The notes under the pieces were generated by a model. That model was not told the DNA's origin and did not search any database. It saw only the letters and a program-made list of their open reading frames with translations. From an uncultured Faecalibacterium sp. (GTDB taxonomy: Bacteria; Bacillota; Clostridia; Oscillospirales; Ruminococcaceae): a stretch of 36,273 bases of DNA. Below are positions 30,547-36,273 of this stretch, one piece after another. Every line of letters starts with the position of its first letter. The first letter of the stretch is position 1. The DNA lies in contig CAKSZU010000013.1 of assembly GCA_934526125.1 (NCBI GenBank), positions 1-36,273 of the forward strand. Direction: 5' to 3'. The position numbers were made by a program, and so were the translations under genes.

Positions 30547-32451
30547 ATGGCAAAGGTAGCCGTTCTCGTGCCCAGCCAGGAGCTGTGCAATCTGGCACAG
30601 CCCCTTGTCGGGACATTCCCATCCATCACGCTCATGACCCTGGAATACATCAAGACGAGCCAGGCTGAGAGCCGGGCCAGAGAGCTGGAGCGGCAGGGCT
30701 GTGACCTGATCGTGGCCCGCGGTGTGCAGGCCCGGATCATCAAGCAGAGCGTCAAGCTGCCGGTGGTCGAGATCAGTGTGACCCAGCAGGAGCTGGCCTC
30801 CGTGATGCTCGAGCTCAAATCTGAGCTGGCGCTTCCCTGTCCGCGGATCGGTCTGATCGGCGTTGCCAATATGTTCAGCGACACTTCCCGGTTCAACGAG
30901 CTTTTCGGGATCGAGCTGAAGCTGTACATGGTGCGCCAGAACGAGGAGCTGGCTAATGCGGTGTCCCAGGCGCAGGCCGACGGCTGTGTCGGCGTCATCG
31001 GCGGCGATATCGTCTGCGAGACCGCCCGGCAGAAAAAACTGGCCTACAAGTACATTCCCACCGGCAGCGAGAGCGTCCACAACGCGCTGAACTTCGCCAG
31101 CCGGGTGGGCTACGCCATCGATCTGGAAAAGCACAACTCCGCCGAGATCAACGCCCTGCTGAACTACACCTTCAACGGCATCATCCAGGTGGACTCCTCC
31201 GGCGTCATCCGCCGGGTCAACCGCATTGGCTACAGCCTGCTGGGACAGGCTTCCAGCACCCTTCTGGGCTGCTCCATCTACGACGCCCTGCCCAACCTGA
31301 ACCGCACCATGCTGGAGGACGCCCTGCTCCGGGGCAAAGAAGCCTACTCCTTCCTGCTGGACATCAACCACAAGGGCGTTGTCGTCAACATCGCCCCCAT
31401 TCTGGTGGACAGTCAGATCGAGGGTGCGGTGCTGACCTTCCAGGAAGGCCAGCGCCTGATCGATATGGACAGCGAGATGCGCCGTGAGCTGTACCAGCGC
31501 GGCTTCGTGGCCCGGTACAACTTCGACAACATCATCTGCGATGACCCGGAGACCCAGGCCCTGTTCGAGCTGGCCAAGCGGATCAGCAAATTCTCAGCCC
31601 CCATCCTGCTGACCGGCGAGACCGGAAGCGGTAAGAACCTTCTGGCCCAGTGCATCCACAACGAGAGCCTGCTGCGGAAAAACGCCTTTGTCACCATCGA
31701 CTGCAGCGCCTGGCTGCCGGAAACGCTGGACAACATGCTCTTCGGCAACTACACCGTGCGGAAGGACTCCTCGGTGGACAGCTACGCCGAGATGGCCCAG
31801 GACGGCACCCTGTACCTGAGCCACGTCGAGATGCTGCCCCTTGAGACCCAGTACAAGCTGCTCTGCCTGATCCGGGGACGCTTCCTCCACAACGGCCCCT
31901 CCCGCCCGGTGGCAGCCAACGTCCGCGTCATCGCTTCCAGCACGGTCAGCCTCATTGCGCGGGTCGAAAAGGGCGAATTCCGAAGCGACCTGTACTATGC
32001 CCTCAGCGTCCTCAGCCTCGAAATGCTGCCCCTGCGCCGCCACCGGGGAGATATCCTGGGCTGGACCGCCTTCTATCTGGACGAGTGGCAGGAGAAGTAC
32101 AAGCGCTATGTCCACCTGACCCAGGGGGCCCAGCGCTATTTGCAGGAGTATGAATGGCCCGGCAATCTGGATCAGCTCAACAGCGTCTGCGAGCGGCTCG
32201 TGCTGCTGACCCAGAAGCGGAACATCGACGAAGTGTTCCTCCGCCAGCAGCTGGAACAGATCGCCCCACGGACGCTGCCCGGGACCGAACAGATCGTCCT
32301 CTATAAGGATCAGAAGGCCGTCGAGATCGCCGCTCTGCTGAAAAAGCATCACGGCAACCGCCAGCAGGTGGCGGCCGAACTCGGCGTCAGCAAGACCACC
32401 CTCTGGCGGTACCTGAAAAAATACGGCATCGACCCGGATTATCACTGCTGA
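30547..32451 (+). CDS. PrpR_N / PAS / degenerate sigma-54-type ATPase / Fis-HTH regulator
   Basis: 634 residues. Domain order: PrpR_N sensor (about 1-195), PAS (about 198-300), an AAA+ domain of the sigma-54 activator type (about 325-560), and a Fis-type HTH (about 595-627, GNRQQVAAELGVSKTTLWRYLKKYGI). Walker A GETGSGKN (357-364) and the FRSDLYYAL region are intact. The loop that should carry GAFTGA is replaced (about 400-412), and Walker B reads DGTLYLSHV (419-427) without the acidic pair. It is therefore unlikely to remodel sigma-54 polymerase and more likely controls sigma-A promoters, as TyrR does. It is the best candidate to read the GTTTCA/TGAAAC sites. AGGAGG precedes the start. Confidence 0.9.
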   Translation: MAKVAVLVPSQELCNLAQPLVGTFPSITLMTLEYIKTSQAESRARELERQGCDLIVARGVQARIIKQSVKLPVVEISVTQQELASVMLELKSELALPCPRIGLIGVANMFSDTSRFNELFGIELKLYMVRQNEELANAVSQAQADGCVGVIGGDIVCETARQKKLAYKYIPTGSESVHNALNFASRVGYAIDLEKHNSAEINALLNYTFNGIIQVDSSGVIRRVNRIGYSLLGQASSTLLGCSIYDALPNLNRTMLEDALLRGKEAYSFLLDINHKGVVVNIAPILVDSQIEGAVLTFQEGQRLIDMDSEMRRELYQRGFVARYNFDNIICDDPETQALFELAKRISKFSAPILLTGETGSGKNLLAQCIHNESLLRKNAFVTIDCSAWLPETLDNMLFGNYTVRKDSSVDSYAEMAQDGTLYLSHVEMLPLETQYKLLCLIRGRFLHNGPSRPVAANVRVIASSTVSLIARVEKGEFRSDLYYALSVLSLEMLPLRRHRGDILGWTAFYLDEWQEKYKRYVHLTQGAQRYLQEYEWPGNLDQLNSVCERLVLLTQKRNIDEVFLRQQLEQIAPRTLPGTEQIVLYKDQKAVEIAALLKKHHGNRQQVAAELGVSKTTLWRYLKKYGIDPDYHC

Positions 32452-32530
32452 GCGGCATTCCCGCAGCCCCGGCGACCGGAAACCGACAGGGTCCCGGTTT
32501 TTTCCGTTGATGAAACGATAAAATTCGAAA

Positions 32531-32577
32531 GAAAGCCTGAACGTCTGCGTAAAGCTGACATTCAGGCTTTCTTTTTT
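32531..32577. terminator. Bidirectional terminator, regulator / malQ
   Basis: 11-bp arms GAAAGCCTGAA (32531-32541) and TTCAGGCTTTC (32561-32571), followed by T6 and preceded by A-rich sequence, so it works on both strands. It lies between the convergent regulator and malQ genes. A weaker AACCG/CGGTT hairpin with TTTT lies before it near 32480-32505. Confidence 0.85.
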
Positions 32578-32583
32578 ATCTGT

Positions 32584-34086
32584 TTATGCCCAGTTCATCC
32601 GGCCATAGCGGGTGGTGATGCTGCAAATTTCTTTTTGCAGCTTTGGGGTCAGCTGACTCTTTTTCAGCCGCCAGCGCCAGTTCTCGCCTACGGTGGAGGG
32701 CTTATTGATACGGGCGGAATTGTCCAGCCCCAGCCAATCCTGCATGGGAATGATGCAGGTGGCGGCGGCACTGCGGAAGATAAGGGCAATTATGCTCTTG
32801 TAAAGCTGTGTTTCCGGCGTGGTGTAATCGTACAGATAATCCCGCACCAGTGCACGTTCGGCAGAGGTGATGGTCTGATACCACGATACCAGCGTTTCGT
32901 TGTCATGGGTGCCCGTGTAGGCCACGCTGTTCACCGGGTAATTATGGGGCAGGTAATCGCTGGCGCTGCCGGTGTCACGGGAGTCGAAGGCAAATTCCAA
33001 CACCTTCATACCGGGGAAGCCGCTGTCCTGCACCAGCTGCCGGACGGTCTCGCTCATATAGCCCAGATCCTCGGCAATGATCTCCCGCTTACCAAGTGCC
33101 TGCTCCACCGCACGGAACAGCTCGATGCCAGGGCCTTTTTCCCAATGGCCGTGGGCCGCGGTTTCACTGCCGTAGGGAATGGAGAAATACTCGTCGAAGC
33201 CGCGGAAGTGATCGATGCGAACCACGTCGTACAGTTCAAAGCAGTACCACAAGCGGGTGATCCACCACTGATAGCCCGTTTCCCGGTGCTTTTCCCAGCG
33301 GTAGAGCGGATTGCCCCAGAGTTGGCCAGTGGGCGAAAAACCATCCGGCGGAACACCTGCCACAGCGGTGGGAATGTTGTCCTCATCCAGCTGGAACATC
33401 TGCGGATTCGCCCATGCATCGGCGGAATCCAGTGCCACATAGATGGGGATATCACCGATGATGCGGATGCCCTTTTCGTTGGCGTAAGCCTTTAGTGTAC
33501 GCCACTGCTGGTCGAATTTGAACTGGAGATATTTGTAGTACTCCACCTCAAAATACAGTTCCCGGCGGTAGTAGTCCATGGCATTCTGCCAGCGCAGGCG
33601 GATATCCTCCGCCCATTCGATCCACGGCTTACCCTCAAAGCGGCCTTTCACTGCCATGAACAGGGCAAAATCGTCCAGCCACCACTTATTTTTCTCGCAG
33701 AAGGCCGCGAACGCTGCATTGTGGCCGATATCACTGCGGGAGTAGGCCAGCCGGAGCAGGCGGCCCCGCTCCTTGTAGAGCTGGCTGTAGTCGATATCAT
33801 CTGCTTTGCGGCCAAACTTTGCCTTTTTGCACTCCTCTGCCGTGAGCACACCCTCTTTGACCAGTTCGTCCAGACTGATAAAGTACGGGTTGCCCGCAAA
33901 GGCCGAAAAGCTCTGATAGGGGCTGTCACCATAGCTGGTCACACCCAGCGGCAGGATCTGCCAATAAGTCTGTCCGGCCTCTTTGAGCCAGTCCACAAAA
34001 TCGTATGCTTCCTGCGAAAAGCAGCCAATGCCATATGGGGACGGCAGACTGCTGACGGGCAGTAAAATGCCTGCACTCCTCTGCAT
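32584..34086 (-). CDS. malQ: 4-alpha-glucanotransferase (amylomaltase)
   Basis: 500 residues, GH77. Signatures are SAGILLPVSSLPSPYGIG at the N-terminus, GDIPIYVALDSADAWANP, RIDHFRGFDEYFSIPYG (Asp nucleophile region), IIAEDLGYM (acid/base Glu) and YTGTHDNET (transition-state Asp). It disproportionates maltose and maltodextrins, releasing glucose. The start at 34086 is preferred: AAGGA lies 8 bases before it, while the ATG two codons upstream is only 2 bases from the site. It is the last gene of the PTS-phosphatase-malQ operon. Confidence 0.95.
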   Translation of the reverse strand: MQRSAGILLPVSSLPSPYGIGCFSQEAYDFVDWLKEAGQTYWQILPLGVTSYGDSPYQSFSAFAGNPYFISLDELVKEGVLTAEECKKAKFGRKADDIDYSQLYKERGRLLRLAYSRSDIGHNAAFAAFCEKNKWWLDDFALFMAVKGRFEGKPWIEWAEDIRLRWQNAMDYYRRELYFEVEYYKYLQFKFDQQWRTLKAYANEKGIRIIGDIPIYVALDSADAWANPQMFQLDEDNIPTAVAGVPPDGFSPTGQLWGNPLYRWEKHRETGYQWWITRLWYCFELYDVVRIDHFRGFDEYFSIPYGSETAAHGHWEKGPGIELFRAVEQALGKREIIAEDLGYMSETVRQLVQDSGFPGMKVLEFAFDSRDTGSASDYLPHNYPVNSVAYTGTHDNETLVSWYQTITSAERALVRDYLYDYTTPETQLYKSIIALIFRSAAATCIIPMQDWLGLDNSARINKPSTVGENWRWRLKKSQLTPKLQKEICSITTRYGRMNWA

Positions 34087-34107
34087 CTTCATGTTCCTTC
34101 TTATCCT

Positions 34108-34926
34108 TTATAATTCGATCAGGATACCCGCATGGTCGGAGACCTGCGGTTCCTGTGTGCCACGGAATACCACCTGGCTGCTGCGCACCGGAACAGCCTT
34201 GGAACACCAGATCTGGTCGATGCGCTTTTTGGCGGAAGCATCCGGGGCATCCCGCCAACCGTCAATGGCCTGCACAACGGTATAGCCGTCATCCCGCTGT
34301 TGTGCCAGCCGGTAGGTATCCTGCCAGCCGCTGCGGAGGATAAGGTCATACCCCTCGCCCCGCACATCGGCTTCGCTGTTGAAGTCGCCCAGCAGGAATG
34401 CCATAGGCTTCGCACCAGCCGTTGCTTCCAGCGCATTCCACTGGTCAGCAAAGGGTTCTTCTTCGTCCTTCCACCAGCCCATGTGCACAGCATAGTACCA
34501 GACATCTCCTGCACAGATGCCCAGCACGCGGCGGGTCTTCCAGTAACTGTAATCGTTCGACCGGCTCAGCAGCAAATTCTCGGTCTGCGTGATAGGCGCA
34601 CGGCTGAATACGGCCATGCCCTCATCATATCTGTCATAGCCGATCTTGGCCGGGAGCCAGCTCCAATGGTAGCAAACGCCCTTCTGTTCTAACATCCGGG
34701 CCACGGCTGCCGCATGGTTGTCGGCTCTCAGCGGAACGGCGTTGCCCGGACAGGGCGTGTAGCCTGCCGGGACAGCTTCCAGCTCCGGTGCGGCGGCGGT
34801 CTGGTTCACCTCCTGCAAGGCGAACACATCCGGCTGCTCCTTTGCAAGAAACTCCACAAAAATTTCCCGTTTTGCCTCGTATTCCGGTTCGATGAGGCTG
34901 TGGGTGTTCAAAGTCAATAGTTTCAT
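34108..34926 (-). CDS. mapP: EEP-family phosphatase, MapP-like (maltose 6'-phosphate phosphatase)
   Basis: 272 residues of the endonuclease/exonuclease/phosphatase fold: TLNTHS (Asn7), ALQEVN (metal Glu39), YAVHMGWW, LLGDFNSEADV (Asp and Asn) and VSDHAGILIEL (catalytic His near the end). In enterococci, MapP of this family dephosphorylates maltose 6'-phosphate made by the MalT PTS, so that free maltose can enter the amylomaltase or phosphorylase route. Here the gene lies between a glucose/maltose-type EIIBC gene (6 bases apart, probably coupled) and malQ, which supports that role. A general sugar-phosphate or nuclease activity cannot be excluded. Confidence 0.8.
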   Translation of the reverse strand: MKLLTLNTHSLIEPEYEAKREIFVEFLAKEQPDVFALQEVNQTAAAPELEAVPAGYTPCPGNAVPLRADNHAAAVARMLEQKGVCYHWSWLPAKIGYDRYDEGMAVFSRAPITQTENLLLSRSNDYSYWKTRRVLGICAGDVWYYAVHMGWWKDEEEPFADQWNALEATAGAKPMAFLLGDFNSEADVRGEGYDLILRSGWQDTYRLAQQRDDGYTVVQAIDGWRDAPDASAKKRIDQIWCSKAVPVRSSQVVFRGTQEPQVSDHAGILIEL

Positions 34927-34932
34927 AGTTTT

Positions 34933-36273
34933 TTACAGAATATCGTTGATATCAGATTTCAGAACATCTGCCTTGGGGCCGTACACAGCCTGAATGCCGT
35001 CGCCCTTGACCAGCAGGCTCAGGGCACCTTCTGTCTTCCATGCAGCAAGGTCGGCCACCTTGGAAGCGTCTTTGACCGTGACACGCAGACGGGTCATGCA
35101 GGCATCCACCAGCACGATGTTCTCGCGGCCGCCCAGCAGGGCAATGATGCGCTCGGCCTGACCGTTATCGGACTTTTTCTCAGCCTTTGCACCGGAAGCA
35201 TCCTCATCCGGCGCATTGTCATCGGTGTAGTTGCCCAGACGGCCCGGGGTAGCCAGATTGAGTTTGCCGATCATGAAATAGGCCACGAAATAGCCAATGA
35301 TGAAGAATGCCACGACGCAGATGACAAAGTTGATGATATCACCGCCCAGACCGGCCTGCAAGGACATGGGGATGCGGGTGATGAATTCCAGATTGCCGAA
35401 GGAATGCAGGCGCAGATGGATGATGCCGGCCATGGCAAAGGCACAGCCCTGCAGGATGGCGTATACGATGTACAGCGGCATGGCGCAGAACATGAACATG
35501 AACTCCAGCGGCTCGGTCACACCGGTGAGGAACACAGCCAGCGCAGTGGAAATGAACATGGATCTGTAATTCTTACGCTTGTCGGCATCCACGTGGCGAT
35601 ACATGGCCAGTGCGATGCCCAGCAGCAGGCCGGTCGCACCGATCATCTGACCGACCTTGAAGCGGGCGGGAGTGACGGTAGCCAGCAGATTATTATATGC
35701 GGCCATGTCACCAGCCTTCTTGAAGTTGATGAGGTCGTTGGCCCATGCCAGCCACAGCGGGTCCTGACCAAACACCTGACTGCCTGCGTTGACGCCGGTG
35801 GCGATGGTGTAGGTGCCGCCGAAGGAGGTGTAGTTCATGGGGATGGTCAGCATGTGGTGCAGACCGAAGGGCAGCAGCAGACGCTCCAGCGTACCATAGA
35901 TGAACGGAGCCAGAACGGGAGAAGTCTCGGAAGAGTTGGCGATCCAGATGCCGAAGTTGTTGATGCCGGTCTGCACCACAGGCCAGAACAGCGACAGCAC
36001 GATGGAAATGACCACCGAGTAGGCAATGACCACCATGGGCACGAAGCGCTTGCCGTTGAAGAAAGCCAGCGCATCCGGCAGCTTGCGGAAGTTGTAGTAT
36101 TTATTGTAAGCCACGCCGCCCACAAAACCGGCGATGATGCCCACGAACACGCCCATGTTCAGCGCCGGTGCGCCCAGCACAGAGGTGAAGTAGCCGTTGA
36201 CGGCGATCTCCTGCCCGAACAGGGTGTGGGTCACGGCGTTGGGGTCTGCCAGCATGGCGCTGGTAACGCCGAA
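34933..36273 (-). CDS. PTS EIIBC component, maltose/glucose type (N-terminus outside window)
   Basis: About 446 residues are visible; the reading frame is open at the right edge (six further codons before the first internal Met), so the N-terminal helices are missing. The EIIC part includes GTLERLLLPFGLHHMLTIPMNYT and FLTGVTEPLEFMFMFCAMPLYIVYA, typical of the glucose/maltose/GlcNAc PTS superfamily. After a charged linker (about 350-375 of the visible part) an EIIB domain follows with the phospho-Cys in VDACMTRLRVTV. No EIIA domain follows in this gene. With MapP-like phosphatase and MalQ behind it, maltose is the likely sugar. Confidence 0.9.
   Translation of the reverse strand, partial: FGVTSAMLADPNAVTHTLFGQEIAVNGYFTSVLGAPALNMGVFVGIIAGFVGGVAYNKYYNFRKLPDALAFFNGKRFVPMVVIAYSVVISIVLSLFWPVVQTGINNFGIWIANSSETSPVLAPFIYGTLERLLLPFGLHHMLTIPMNYTSFGGTYTIATGVNAGSQVFGQDPLWLAWANDLINFKKAGDMAAYNNLLATVTPARFKVGQMIGATGLLLGIALAMYRHVDADKRKNYRSMFISTALAVFLTGVTEPLEFMFMFCAMPLYIVYAILQGCAFAMAGIIHLRLHSFGNLEFITRIPMSLQAGLGGDIINFVICVVAFFIIGYFVAYFMIGKLNLATPGRLGNYTDDNAPDEDASGAKAEKKSDNGQAERIIALLGGRENIVLVDACMTRLRVTVKDASKVADLAAWKTEGALSLLVKGDGIQAVYGPKADVLKSDINDIL

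Overview
The window is bacterial, GC-rich (high 50s percent by eye), and densely coded on both strands. It reads like a gut Clostridia member of the Oscillospiraceae, close to Faecalibacterium or Subdoligranulum. The reasons are strong AGGAGG ribosome sites, a SpoIID homologue, a substrate-binding lipoprotein with an S-R-R-D-F-L-K leader and an Ala/Ser-rich linker after the lipobox, and a PrpR-type regulator with a degenerate ATPase. The genus is an inference from style, not from a marker gene. No tRNA, rRNA, CRISPR array, insertion sequence or phage gene was found.

Layout. (1) 1-4.6 kb, housekeeping edge: start of gap, a polytopic membrane protein overlapping citrate synthase, a SpoIID/LytB protein and an alpha/beta hydrolase. 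(2) 4.6-9.95 kb, first sugar-acid-like block: IlvD/Edd dehydratase, UlaG-like metallo-hydrolase and SLC13-like permease, divergent from a LysR regulator. (3) 9.95-12.7 kb: PPC-domain protein and carboxylesterase, divergent from a UxuA-like TIM-barrel protein. (4) 12.8-23.8 kb, long minus-strand array: gudD, then tctC-tctB-tctA, a terminator, then amidohydrolase, B3-like metallo-hydrolase, membrane protein, enolase-superfamily protein, second GudD-like dehydratase and a small membrane protein. (5) 24.2-32.5 kb: garD, a MOFRL glycerate kinase, a DapA-family lyase, an aldo/keto reductase, garR and a PrpR-type regulator. (6) 32.6 kb to the end: malQ, a MapP-like phosphatase and a PTS EIIBC, a maltose operon.

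Blocks 4 and 5 appear to hold a complete hexarate route. GudD (glucarate) and GarD (galactarate) both give 5-keto-4-deoxyglucarate. The DapA-family protein is the only visible candidate to cleave it to pyruvate and tartronate semialdehyde. GarR then makes glycerate, and the MOFRL kinase makes 2-phosphoglycerate. TctABC is the candidate importer. No GarL-type (HpcH) aldolase is present.

The most interesting regulatory signal is a repeated GTTTCA / TGAAAC half-site. It is clustered, often as a perfect inverted repeat, in all five main promoter regions of the 11-30 kb block (esterase/uxuA-like, tctC, gudD/garD, dapA-like, AKR/garR). I saw no such cluster next to the housekeeping or maltose genes. 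I infer it is the operator of the PrpR-type regulator at 30547-32451. That protein keeps PrpR_N, PAS, Walker A and a Fis-type HTH but has lost GAFTGA and the Walker B acidic pair, so it probably acts with the housekeeping sigma factor.
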